Assembly: GCF_001645125.1 (NCBI RefSeq) | Contig: NZ_LXKA01000055.1 | Coordinates: 62,001-126,000 of the forward strand | Direction of reading: 5' to 3' | DNA: 64,000 nt | From: Paraburkholderia ginsengiterrae | GTDB taxonomy: Bacteria; Pseudomonadota; Gammaproteobacteria; Burkholderiales; Burkholderiaceae | Shown: positions 34,876-43,001 of the stretch, in pieces | Layout of the letters: every line of letters begins with the position of its first letter | Position numbering within the stretch: position 1 is the first letter of the stretch | Position numbers and translations under genes: made by a program | The notes under the pieces: model-generated | Databases searched by the model: none | What the model saw: the letters and a program-made list of their open reading frames with translations, nothing else | What the model was told of the DNA's origin: nothing

Positions 34876-35787
34876 ATGGCCGACGTGCGTGACGTAAACC
34901 TGAACCGTCTGGCGATCTTTGTCGCGGTCGTCGAGGCCGGCTCGCTGACCGCCGCGGCCACCCGCCTGGGCCTCGCCAAGACGATGGTCAGCACGCACAT
35001 GCAGCGACTCGAGGCCGAAGTGGGCGCGAGCCTGCTGGTGCGTACCACCCGGCGGCTCGGCGTGACCGAAGCGGGCCGCGCGTTCTACGACGCCAGCGTA
35101 AAAATTCTCCGCGCCACGGAAGAAGCGCTGACGGCGCTGGGCGGCGACACCGCGCCCGTGCGCGGCATGTTGCGCGTCAGCTCGCCGATCGACTACGGCT
35201 CGCTCGCGGTCGCGCCCGCGCTCGTGGCGCTGCGCCGCGCGCATCCTCAGCTCGACGTCGAATTGCTGTGCACCGATCAGTACGTGGACCTCATCGCCGA
35301 TGGAATCGACGTCGCGATTCGCCTCGGGCGTCTTGCCGATTCCAATTACCGGGCGGTCAAACTCGGCAGCTTCGTCAAATGGGTCGTCGCGAGCCCGGCG
35401 TTCATCGAACAGTGGGGCGAGCCGCACACACCCGCCGAACTGGCGGCGCTGCCCTTCTGCGCCTTGACGGTATTGCCGCATCCACTCACGCTCGCGCTGC
35501 GCCGCGGCAGCGGCAAAAACGCCGACGACAGCGCAACCGTGCGCTGCGAAAACGCATTCCTGGTCAATACCGCCGACGCTTGCCGCGCGGCGACGCTCGC
35601 CGGCGGCGGCTTTGGCCTGTTGACGGATTTTTCGATCGGCGGCGACGTGGCATCCGGCCGCCTGATCCGTCTGCTGCCTGAATGGACCAGCGAACCCGCG
35701 AGCATTCAGGCCGTGTTTCCGCCCACCAGCCATCCTCCGGCAAAGGTACGGGCGCTGATCGACACCTTCAAGAAACAGCTTGGGTGA
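34876..35787 (+). CDS. LysR-family transcriptional regulator
   Basis: 303 aa from ATG 34876; an upstream ATG at 34837 would add 13 residues. Winged-helix N-terminus (about 6-65: NRLAIFVAVVEAGSLTAAATRLGLAKTMVS, then the LVRTTRRLGVTEAG wing). Effector domain from about 90 (VRGMLRVSSPIDYG) in the DntR/CrgA-like class, with DGIDVAIRLG. Divergent to the GST gene; LysR regulators usually control the divergent neighbour. Confidence 0.9.
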   Translation: MADVRDVNLNRLAIFVAVVEAGSLTAAATRLGLAKTMVSTHMQRLEAEVGASLLVRTTRRLGVTEAGRAFYDASVKILRATEEALTALGGDTAPVRGMLRVSSPIDYGSLAVAPALVALRRAHPQLDVELLCTDQYVDLIADGIDVAIRLGRLADSNYRAVKLGSFVKWVVASPAFIEQWGEPHTPAELAALPFCALTVLPHPLTLALRRGSGKNADDSATVRCENAFLVNTADACRAATLAGGGFGLLTDFSIGGDVASGRLIRLLPEWTSEPASIQAVFPPTSHPPAKVRALIDTFKKQLG

Positions 35788-35800
35788 GTCGCGTGAGGGC

Positions 35801-35839
35801 ATGGGCGGTTATCAGCAACGCACGCCGAAAACCGCCCAT
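35801..35839. terminator. Bidirectional hairpin between lysR and the porin gene
   Basis: Perfect 10-bp arms ATGGGCGGTT (35801-35810) and AACCGCCCAT (35830-35839) with a 19-base loop. It lies in the 61-bp gap between two convergent stop codons, the usual place for a shared terminator. Confidence 0.6.
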
Positions 35840-35848
35840 CGTCACGCT

Positions 35849-36997
35849 TCAGAACGAATGCTTCATGCCGATCCGCACGTCCGTCTGCGTGTTCGAGGTG
35901 GACGGCGTGAAGCTGTAGCCGATCACCGCGTTCACGCCATCGGAAGCACGCAGGTAGTCGCCGGAGATATAGACATCCGTGCGCTTGGAGAGCAGGTAGT
36001 GCAGCCCGAGCGAACCCTGATTCCAATGGTTGCCTTCGAAGCGCGTGTGTTGATAACCGCCGTACAGCGCCAGGTCGGGCATAAAGTTGTACGAAGCACC
36101 TGCCTCGTAGACCTGCATATGCGAGGTCTGGCCGAGCCCCTTGATGGTCGTGTAGGTGAAGTCCCCGCTCAGCATCAGGTTGCCGATCGTGTAGGCCGCG
36201 CCGACCGCAAACGCCCCTTGTTTGTCCACCGGGAACGCCGACGAGCCATACAGATCCGTCACCGCGCCGGTTGCGGGATCGACTGACACGGTCGGCTGGC
36301 CGAGGAACGTGCGCGTGCCGATCATCGCATACGGATCGAACGCGTAAATGCCGTACGGGTTGTTCAACTGCGTATAGGCCGCGCCCATGTTGAATGGACC
36401 GTGCTCATAGCGCGCGCCCACGCTCCACGCGCTCTTGTTGTGGAAGTCGCCTGCGGTATTGCCGAACGAATACATGCCGCCAAACGAGAAGCCCGCGAAA
36501 TCGTTCGAGAGGAACTTGATCGAATTCGGCAGCCGGTCGCCATTCATGCGGTCGAAGTCGCCCTGATGGATCGCATAGCCGCTCGCCCATGCCGAGATGT
36601 TGTAGAGGTAGACAAACTCTTCGGTCATGTCGAGCTGATTACCCAGCGAGAGCGTGCCCCAGCTGTTCTTCAACCCGACATAAGCCTGGCGGCCGAACAA
36701 GGAGCCGCCGAATCCCAATTGCCCATTGCCTACGTGAAATCCGGACTCGAGAACGAATACGGCTTTCAGCCCGCCGCCGAGATCTTCCTCGCCTTTGAAG
36801 CCGATCCGGTTGCCGTAGGAAATGCCGTCGTCGAATTTGTACTGGTGCGCACCGCCGGCGTTGTTCACGTAGGTGATGCCGGCATCCAGAATGCCGTACA
36901 GCGTCACGCTGCTCTGCGCATGAGCAACCGTTGGCGCGCATACAGCGCTTGCCGCGAGTGCGAGTCCCGAAAGGCTGACGGCATTGCTCTTCTTCAT
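35849..36997 (-). CDS. Outer-membrane general porin (Burkholderia OmpC/Opc type)
   Basis: 382 aa from ATG 36997. Signal peptide MKKSNAVSLSGLALAASAVC to VAHAQ, then the family opening SSVTLYGILDAGITYV. Repeated amphipathic barrel strands (SRNRIGFKGEEDLGGGLKAVF-type, FGRQAYVGLKNSWGTLSLG) follow, ending with terminal Phe in RIGMKHSF, the outer-membrane insertion signal. It forms a trimeric diffusion pore. The large external loops determine selectivity and cannot be read here. Promoter region lies in 36998-37264. Confidence 0.92.
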   Translation of the reverse strand: MKKSNAVSLSGLALAASAVCAPTVAHAQSSVTLYGILDAGITYVNNAGGAHQYKFDDGISYGNRIGFKGEEDLGGGLKAVFVLESGFHVGNGQLGFGGSLFGRQAYVGLKNSWGTLSLGNQLDMTEEFVYLYNISAWASGYAIHQGDFDRMNGDRLPNSIKFLSNDFAGFSFGGMYSFGNTAGDFHNKSAWSVGARYEHGPFNMGAAYTQLNNPYGIYAFDPYAMIGTRTFLGQPTVSVDPATGAVTDLYGSSAFPVDKQGAFAVGAAYTIGNLMLSGDFTYTTIKGLGQTSHMQVYEAGASYNFMPDLALYGGYQHTRFEGNHWNQGSLGLHYLLSKRTDVYISGDYLRASDGVNAVIGYSFTPSTSNTQTDVRIGMKHSF

Positions 36998-37192
36998 CTG
37001 ATTATCCCCTGCTCTTGGGCTGCGTATTTCGTTGGATAAAGCGATCCCTGCCTCGCGTTGCAGTGCAACGCGAGGCGCTTCTCGCATGACGGGCAGTTCG
37101 AAACCGACTAGGACTGATTGAAACGTATGGAAGCTATCGGCGATGCCTGCATGATCTGCGAGGCGCGCATCGACGGCTCAAGAATACGAGTC

Positions 37193-37235
37193 CAGATTTA
37201 TGGGGATTCGACCGGATGCGACATAAATCTGTCGC
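37193..37235. promoter_or_regulatory. Long inverted repeat between choX and porin genes
   Basis: CAGATTTATG (37193-37202) and CATAAATCTG (37222-37231) are perfect 10-bp arms with a 19-base spacer. A second, overlapping palindrome GCGACA-TAAATC-TGTCGC occupies 37218-37235. It lies about 200 bp upstream of the porin start and 30 bp after the choX stop, so it could be an operator for the porin or a choX terminator; there is no T-run. Confidence 0.5.
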
Positions 37236-37264
37236 GTCGCGACCTGGCAACGGCTATGCGCTTG

Positions 37265-38218
37265 TTATTTCACGCCGAGTGCGTTTTGCACGGCTTGCAA
37301 GCCATTGCCGCCACTGGCCGTAGTCACGCCATCGAGCCATGTCTTCAACAATTCCGGGTGGCGCTTGAGTGCTTCCGTCGCGGCGGCATCGACACCGGTC
37401 TTCTTTTCGAGCACGTCGGTAATCACGCCGTTTTCCAGGTCGACGTTGAACGTGAGCTGCCTGAATAGCCGGCCGACATTCGGACACTGTTCTGCATACC
37501 CGCTGCGTGCAACCGTATTGACCGTGGCGCCGCCGTAGTTCGGCCCGAAGTACTTGTCGCCGCCGTCGAGGTAGGTCAGCCTGAACTTCGTGTTCATCAG
37601 ATGCGGCTCCCACCCGAGAAACACAATCCACTTCTTCTCGCGCACGGCGCGCTCCACCTGGGTGAGCATGCCGGTCTCGCTCGACTCGACCAGCTTCCAG
37701 TTGCCGAGCCCGAACGCCTTGTCATCGACCATCTTCTTGATGTTCTGATTGGCCGGCGCTCCGGGTTCAATGCCATAGATCTTGCTGTCGAACTGATCGG
37801 CATGCTTAGCCAGATCCGCGAATGAATGGATGCCGGCAGCGGCCACATAGTCCGGCACCGCGAGGGTGAATTTCGCGTTGCTCAGATTCGGATGCACGAC
37901 CTCGATCGACTTCTCCTCCTCGAACGGTTTGACGACCGGCGCCTGCGCCGGCATCCAGTTGCCGAGAAACACGTCGATCTGTCCTTTCTTCAGGCCTTGA
38001 TAGGTGATCGGCACCGACAGGTTCGCCACGTTCTGCTTGTAGCCGAGCGCCTTCAGCAGCACACCGGTCATCGCATTGGTGGCGTCGATGTCGGTCCATC
38101 CCGGCCCTGCCATGTTGACCTGCGTGCACGATGGCGCTTCGGCGCCCGACGCGAAAGCGGTTGCCGCGCAAAGCAGCGTGAGCCCGGATAGCGCCTGTTT
38201 GAAGAACGGTTTCATCAT
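37265..38218 (-). CDS. choX: Choline/betaine ABC-transporter substrate-binding protein (ChoX-like)
   Basis: 317 aa from ATG 38218. Signal peptide MMKPFFKQALSGLTLLCAAT to AEAP. Opening CTQVNMAGPGWTDIDATNAM and the aromatic ligand-box residues (FLGNWMPAQ, IVFLGWEPHLMN) fit ChoX, which binds choline and acetylcholine through an aromatic cage. Cluster type: starts 49 bp after betC on the same strand, so it probably takes up choline released in or near the cell, or choline-O-sulfate. No permease or ATPase gene is in the window. Confidence 0.88.
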   Translation of the reverse strand: MMKPFFKQALSGLTLLCAATAFASGAEAPSCTQVNMAGPGWTDIDATNAMTGVLLKALGYKQNVANLSVPITYQGLKKGQIDVFLGNWMPAQAPVVKPFEEEKSIEVVHPNLSNAKFTLAVPDYVAAAGIHSFADLAKHADQFDSKIYGIEPGAPANQNIKKMVDDKAFGLGNWKLVESSETGMLTQVERAVREKKWIVFLGWEPHLMNTKFRLTYLDGGDKYFGPNYGGATVNTVARSGYAEQCPNVGRLFRQLTFNVDLENGVITDVLEKKTGVDAAATEALKRHPELLKTWLDGVTTASGGNGLQAVQNALGVK

Positions 38219-38267
38219 GTCGGCTTCCTGTTCGTGGGTTGGATTGACTTGCTGGAGAACGTGGCGC

Positions 38268-39806
38268 TCAACGCGCAACGGCCGGAAAGCGCGCCATCGC
38301 TTCGAGCGTGTCGAGATCGATGTGGTTGCGCATATAGCGCTGGCTCGCGTCGACCCGAGGTTGCCAGTCCCATGACGCGACCGTGCCTTGCGTCGTGGCG
38401 TTGAAATGAAAATGCCGCCGCTGCTGGCTTTGCAGCACGGCCTTGTGCAGTGCGTCGAGATCCCAGCGCCGGGCAATCTCCTCGCGCCATGCCGCGACCT
38501 GTGCCGCGTATTCGCCGCGCGTGGCGAGGTTCTCACGCTCCAGGGGGTCCGCAGCCACGTCATAGAGTTGATCCGGATCGGCCGGCGTGTGGATGAACTT
38601 GAAGCGCCCGCGCCGCAGCATCACGATCGGCGCAATCGCGCCTTCAGCCAGATATTCGCCGATGGCTTCGTCGTGCCCGCCTTGCTTGCCCAGCAGATGC
38701 GGCACGAGACTTTGTCCGTCGATCGAATCGGGCCACGCGCGCGGCTGATCGCCGCGTGCGAGTTCGACCAGCGTGGGCAGCAGATCGAGATGCGATACCG
38801 ATGCCTGCACGCGATGCGCGTCGAATTGCTGCGGGGCATGCACGATCAGCGGCACACGGCAGCCGCCTTCAAAGAACGTCATCTTGTACCAGAGGCCGCG
38901 TTCGCCGAGCATCTCGCCATGGTCGGACGTCACGACGATGACCGTGTCTTTGGCGAGTCCGGCTTGTTCGAGCGCTTCGAGTATCGCGCCGAACTGATCG
39001 TCGACGTAGGAGATCGCGCCGTAATAGGCACGGCGCGCGTTACGGATCTGCTGCTCGGTCGGCGGTGTGCGGTCGGTCTCGCAGACATGACGCAAGCGCT
39101 TCGAGTGCGGGTCGGCGTCTTCGAGCGAATCGCGGAACACCGGCATGTCGATATCTTCGTCACGGTGCAGGTCCCAGTACTTCTGCGGAATCGCGTACGG
39201 ATCGTGCGGATGCGTTAGCGAGGCGACCATGCAGAACGGCCTGGCATCTTTGCCCGCGTGCCGTTCACGCGCGATATCGAAGAGCTTCTGGCGGGTGGTG
39301 AACGTCACTTCATCGTCGAAGTCGAGCTGATTGGTCCGCACGCATGGGCCCGCATCGATCACCGAACTCATGTTGTGATACCAGGTGGGGCGTGCGCCGG
39401 CGTTGTTCCAGTCGGGCGTCCAGCCGAAGTCGGCGGGATAGATGTCCGTGGTGAGCCGTTCTTCGAAACCGTGCAGTTGATCGGCGCCACAGAAATGCAT
39501 CTTCCCGGACAGAATGGTGCGATAGCCTTCGGCGCGCAGATAGTGGGCGAACGTCAGCGTTTGCGACGGAAATTCCGCTGCGTTGTCGTAAGCGCCGATG
39601 GCGGACGGCAGCTTGCCCGACAAAAAGGAGAACCGCGAAGGCGCACACAGCGGACTCGCGCAATAGGCCGATTCGAATACCACGCCATGCTTCGCGAGCC
39701 GGTCGAGATTGGGGGTTTTCGTCAGACGGTGTCCGTACGCCGCCAACGCGAACGGAGTCATCTGGTCGGCCATCAAGATAAGAATATTCTTTTTGGTGTC
39801 AAGCAT
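38268..39806 (-). CDS. betC: Choline-sulfatase (BetC)
   Basis: 512 aa, the usual length. Sulfatase fold with metal-site start NILILMADQMTPFALAAYG and the formylglycine signature CAPSR (Cys54 in SPLCAPSRFS). Further metal-site residues lie in VVTSDHGEMLGERGLWYK. BetC-specific C-terminus RNHIDLDTLEAMARFPAV. It hydrolyses choline-O-sulfate to choline and sulfate in the cytoplasm. It is divergent from a LysR gene at 39970, the arrangement of choline-sulfate regulators. Confidence 0.95.
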   Translation of the reverse strand: MLDTKKNILILMADQMTPFALAAYGHRLTKTPNLDRLAKHGVVFESAYCASPLCAPSRFSFLSGKLPSAIGAYDNAAEFPSQTLTFAHYLRAEGYRTILSGKMHFCGADQLHGFEERLTTDIYPADFGWTPDWNNAGARPTWYHNMSSVIDAGPCVRTNQLDFDDEVTFTTRQKLFDIARERHAGKDARPFCMVASLTHPHDPYAIPQKYWDLHRDEDIDMPVFRDSLEDADPHSKRLRHVCETDRTPPTEQQIRNARRAYYGAISYVDDQFGAILEALEQAGLAKDTVIVVTSDHGEMLGERGLWYKMTFFEGGCRVPLIVHAPQQFDAHRVQASVSHLDLLPTLVELARGDQPRAWPDSIDGQSLVPHLLGKQGGHDEAIGEYLAEGAIAPIVMLRRGRFKFIHTPADPDQLYDVAADPLERENLATRGEYAAQVAAWREEIARRWDLDALHKAVLQSQQRRHFHFNATTQGTVASWDWQPRVDASQRYMRNHIDLDTLEAMARFPAVAR

Positions 39807-39908
39807 GGGAGCGTGCCTCGAATAGAATCGCAGGTGTCGGTGCGGGTGTCGCTGATGTGGTCAGCGCGATCGGGCAGCCCGCGGGTCATGTCCGTCATGA
39901 GCACCACT

Positions 39909-39943
39909 ATTGCCGTCCAATTCGCGACTGTGAAGACGGCAAT
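39909..39943. promoter_or_regulatory. Putative operator between betC and its LysR regulator
   Basis: ATTGCCGTC (39909-39917) and GACGGCAAT (39935-39943): perfect 9-bp arms, 17-base spacer, centres 26 bp apart. It lies 27 bp upstream of the LysR start and about 100 bp upstream of betC, the expected place for a LysR regulator to bind its divergent promoters. Confidence 0.6.
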
Positions 39944-39969
39944 TCGTTATGTGCCTATAAGGGGGCGTT

Positions 39970-40884
39970 ATGCCGAGGCAGGATCGCTTGCCGCCAATGC
40001 AGGCATTGACCATGTTCGAATCCGCGGCACGGCTGGCGAGCTTCACGGCGGCCGCGCGCGAATTGGGATCCACGCAGCCGGCGGTCAGCCAGCGCGTAGT
40101 GCAGCTTGAAGAGGCGCTCGGCGCGCCGCTGTTCGAACGCGGCCATCGCGGCGTCACGCTCACGGAAGACGGCGCGCGCCTTTTCGAGGCAGTGCGCCAT
40201 GCGCTCGACACGATTCGCGTCGCCACCGCCGAGATCCGCGCGCGCCGCACGCCGCAAACCCTCACCCTGTCCACCGATTTCGGCTTCGCCACTTATTGGC
40301 TGATGCCACGTCTGTCGCAGTTCAAGGCGCTGATGCCGGACGTCGACGTGAAGATCGTCACGTCGCAGAACGTGTTCGATGCCTCGCACGATGAAGCGGA
40401 CATTGCCATTGCCTTCGGCGACGAACGCGCGGACTGGACCGCGCGCGGCGCGGTCAAACTCTTCCCGGAACGCGTCACGCCGGTGTGCAGTCCGGCATTT
40501 CTCGCCGCGCAGCCGTCGTTGTGCTCGCCCTCGGACTTGCTGAGCCTGCCGCTTCTGCATCTCGAACCGACTCATCCGGCGCGCTGGCTCTCATGGGCCG
40601 ACTGGTTCGCCGCGCACGGGCTTGACGCGCCCGCCGCGCATGGCGGCATCACGTTCAACAGCTTCACGCTGGTGGCGCACGCGGCCATCATGGGCCAGGG
40701 TGTCGCGCTGGGCTGGGCGCCGCTGGTCGACGAACTCCTTGCGACCGGCCAACTCGTCGAACTGTTCGAGCCGCCGGTCGTCACCGAGCGCGGCTATCTG
40801 CTCGTCACGCAGCGCGCGGCCACACCGGCGGTGCACGCCTTTCGCCAATGGCTGCTCGGTGAATGCGGACTCGACACCGAATGA
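39970..40884 (+). CDS. LysR-family regulator, likely of choline-sulfate use
   Basis: 304 aa. Winged helix about 5-62 (LPPMQALTMFESAARLASFT, ELGSTQPAVSQRV). Effector domain from about 92 (LTLSTDFGFATYWLMPRLSQF), of the GcvA-like class. Starts divergently 164 bp from betC, and an LysR gene in this spot is the known regulator arrangement for betC-choX units. Assignment by position and class. Confidence 0.88.
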   Translation: MPRQDRLPPMQALTMFESAARLASFTAAARELGSTQPAVSQRVVQLEEALGAPLFERGHRGVTLTEDGARLFEAVRHALDTIRVATAEIRARRTPQTLTLSTDFGFATYWLMPRLSQFKALMPDVDVKIVTSQNVFDASHDEADIAIAFGDERADWTARGAVKLFPERVTPVCSPAFLAAQPSLCSPSDLLSLPLLHLEPTHPARWLSWADWFAAHGLDAPAAHGGITFNSFTLVAHAAIMGQGVALGWAPLVDELLATGQLVELFEPPVVTERGYLLVTQRAATPAVHAFRQWLLGECGLDTE

Positions 40885-41022
40885 GCCACGGGCCGCACGT
40901 CTGACGCTCCCGTTCCAGCGCGACGGCGGTTAGCTTCTATCCGTGTGTCCCGCCGATTTGCTCTACTGCGAAGATGCATGCCGCGCCCCGTGGCATGGCC
41001 CTATCGTTTATGTGGAGAGTCC

Positions 41023-41898
41023 ATGTCCGCCGATTCCCGTCCCGATCAACTGGTTCTTACCGTTGCGTGCCCTAGCGCGGCGGGCCAGGTTGCCGCCGTT
41101 GTCGGCTTTCTCGACCGGCATCATTGCTATATCGACGAACTGACCGTATTCGACGATGACCTCAGCGAACGCTTCTTCGTGCGCTGCGTTTTTCACGGCG
41201 TGGACGGCAACGAGACGCTGCACAGTGCGGCGCTCAAGCGCGAATTCGAGCCGATTGCCGAGCGCTTTCGCATGACATGGGCGATGCACGATGTCGGCAC
41301 GCGCCCGAAAGTCCTGATCATGGTGTCGAAGCTCGAACACTGTCTCGCCGACCTGCTGTTCCGCTGGCGCATGGGCGAGCTGAAGATGGATATTGTCGGC
41401 ATCGGCTCGAATCATCGCGATCTCGAGCCGTTGGCTCAGCAGCACGGCCTGCCGTTTCATCATCTGCCGATCACAGCCGAGACGAAACCGCAGCAGGAAG
41501 CGCGTCTGCTCGATCTGTTCGAAACATCGGGGGCGGAGTTGATGATTCTCGCGCGCTACATGCAGATTCTGTCCGGTGCGACGAGCCGCTCGCTGGCGGC
41601 GCGCGCGATCAATATCCACCATTCGTTTCTGCCCGGCTTCAAGGGCGCCAAACCGTATCATCAGGCGCATGCGCGCGGCGTCAAACTGATCGGCGCCACG
41701 GCGCATTTCGTCACCGACGATCTAGATGAAGGGCCGATCATCGAGCAGGTTGTGGAGCGCGTCGATCATTCATATAGCCCGGAGAGGTTGCTTGCAACCG
41801 GGCGCGATGTCGAGTGCATCACGCTGGCGCGGGCGGTGAAGGCGTTTATTGAACGGCGGGTGTTTATTAATGGAGATCGGACTGTGGTGCTGCAGTAA
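41023..41898 (+). CDS. purU: Formyltetrahydrofolate deformylase (PurU)
   Basis: 291 aa from ATG 41023 (GGAGAG upstream); a longer frame begins at 40945. N-terminal ACT domain (about 9-85: LVLTVACPSAAGQVAAVVGF). Formyl-transferase domain (about 95-290) with VKLIGATAHFVTDDLDEGPII and the NIHHSFLPGFKGAKPYHQA active region. It hydrolyses 10-formyl-THF to THF and formate, relieving C1 load. Demethylation of betaine yields C1 units, so PurU fits this locus functionally. Confidence 0.93.
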   Translation: MSADSRPDQLVLTVACPSAAGQVAAVVGFLDRHHCYIDELTVFDDDLSERFFVRCVFHGVDGNETLHSAALKREFEPIAERFRMTWAMHDVGTRPKVLIMVSKLEHCLADLLFRWRMGELKMDIVGIGSNHRDLEPLAQQHGLPFHHLPITAETKPQQEARLLDLFETSGAELMILARYMQILSGATSRSLAARAINIHHSFLPGFKGAKPYHQAHARGVKLIGATAHFVTDDLDEGPIIEQVVERVDHSYSPERLLATGRDVECITLARAVKAFIERRVFINGDRTVVLQ

Positions 41899-41900
41899 AC

Positions 41901-41931
41901 GAAAACGCCGCTCGAAAGCGGCGTTTTCTTT
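41901..41931 (+). terminator. Intrinsic terminator after purU
   Basis: GAAAACGCCGCT, CGAA loop, AGCGGCGTTTTC: a 12-bp perfect stem starting 2 bp after the purU stop, followed by CTTTG. The A-tract before and T-tract after make it usable in both directions, also for the convergent caiX-like gene. Confidence 0.9.
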
Positions 41932-41989
41932 GAATGTTTGATCATTGCCGCTTCCTCAAAGCGGCAATGCCTTCACACGAACAGCAGCA

Positions 41990-42847
41990 TCACTTCACCC
42001 AGCTATCCACGCGATCCCCATGCGCGGTGATCCACGCATCGGCGGCGGCGGTCGGCTTTTCGCCGTTTTGCGTGGCCAGCATCACGCTGTCGATCTCACC
42101 CGGTTTCCACTGAAACTTCTTCAGAAACGCGACCACGGTCGGCGCCTTCTTTTCCAGCTCCGGATTCACGACGCTATCCACGTGCTCCGATTCGCCAAAA
42201 ACCTTCTTCGGATCGTCGAGGAATTTGAGCTTGTACTTCGCGAACATCCAGTGCGGCTTCCAGCCCGTCACGATGATCGGCTTGCTCGCAGCTTCCGAAC
42301 GCGCCAGTTCCGCGGTCATCGCGCTGCCTGAACTCGGCATCAACTGGTAGTCGAGTCCGTAAGCCTTGATCGCCTCGCTGGTTTTCTGCATCACGCCCGC
42401 ACCCGCGTCGATGCCGACAATGCGTGCGCCGAACTCCGCCTTCTTCGCTTGGAGATCGCCCACGCTCGTCACGTCGACGTTCTCCGGCACGATCAGGCCG
42501 ATCTTCGCATCATTGAAGTTCGGGCCAAGATCGACCACCTTGTCCTTGAAGTTGTTCCAGTAGGCCCCGTGCGTGACCGGCAGCCACGCGGACAGCGTCG
42601 CGTCGAGGTCGCCGCGCGCCACGCCCTGCCACATCACGCCGGCCGCGACCGGCACGAGTTGCACCTGATAGCCGAGGCGCTTTTCAATCACGCGCGCGGC
42701 CACGTTCGAAGTCGCCACGCTGTCGTCCCAGCCTTCCACGTAGCCGATCTTGATGGTCGGCTTGGTATCGGCCGACACACTCACGCTGCTGGCCGCAAGC
42801 GCCGCGCTCAAGGCGCTCAATACGAATATCTTCCTGATCAGTCTCAT
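41990..42847 (-). CDS. Quaternary-amine ABC substrate-binding protein (OpuAC/CaiX-like)
   Basis: 285 aa from ATG 42847, with GGGAGA six bases upstream; GTG at 42853 is unlikely. Signal peptide MRLIRKIFVLSALSAALAAS to SVSA. OpuAC domain with GYVEGWDDSVATSNVAARVI, SAWLPVTHGAYW, PIIVTGWKPHWMF; the Trp residues can form a cation-binding cage for betaine or carnitine. Gene order next to gbcB suggests betaine. It is a second orphan binding protein without transport partners here. Confidence 0.85.
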   Translation of the reverse strand: MRLIRKIFVLSALSAALAASSVSVSADTKPTIKIGYVEGWDDSVATSNVAARVIEKRLGYQVQLVPVAAGVMWQGVARGDLDATLSAWLPVTHGAYWNNFKDKVVDLGPNFNDAKIGLIVPENVDVTSVGDLQAKKAEFGARIVGIDAGAGVMQKTSEAIKAYGLDYQLMPSSGSAMTAELARSEAASKPIIVTGWKPHWMFAKYKLKFLDDPKKVFGESEHVDSVVNPELEKKAPTVVAFLKKFQWKPGEIDSVMLATQNGEKPTAAADAWITAHGDRVDSWVK

Positions 42848-43001
42848 CGCCACTCTCCCGTTTGCCCGCCTGCCTGTTTGCCGTCAAAAACAACCCATTG
42901 CGCATTTAGAATCGCCAGCCAGAATTGCCGGGTAACGTTGTTTTCCGACATCCAGTTGTCCGCGCGCGACCTTGCATGCCGGCACGGCCGCGCCTCTCGT
43001 C

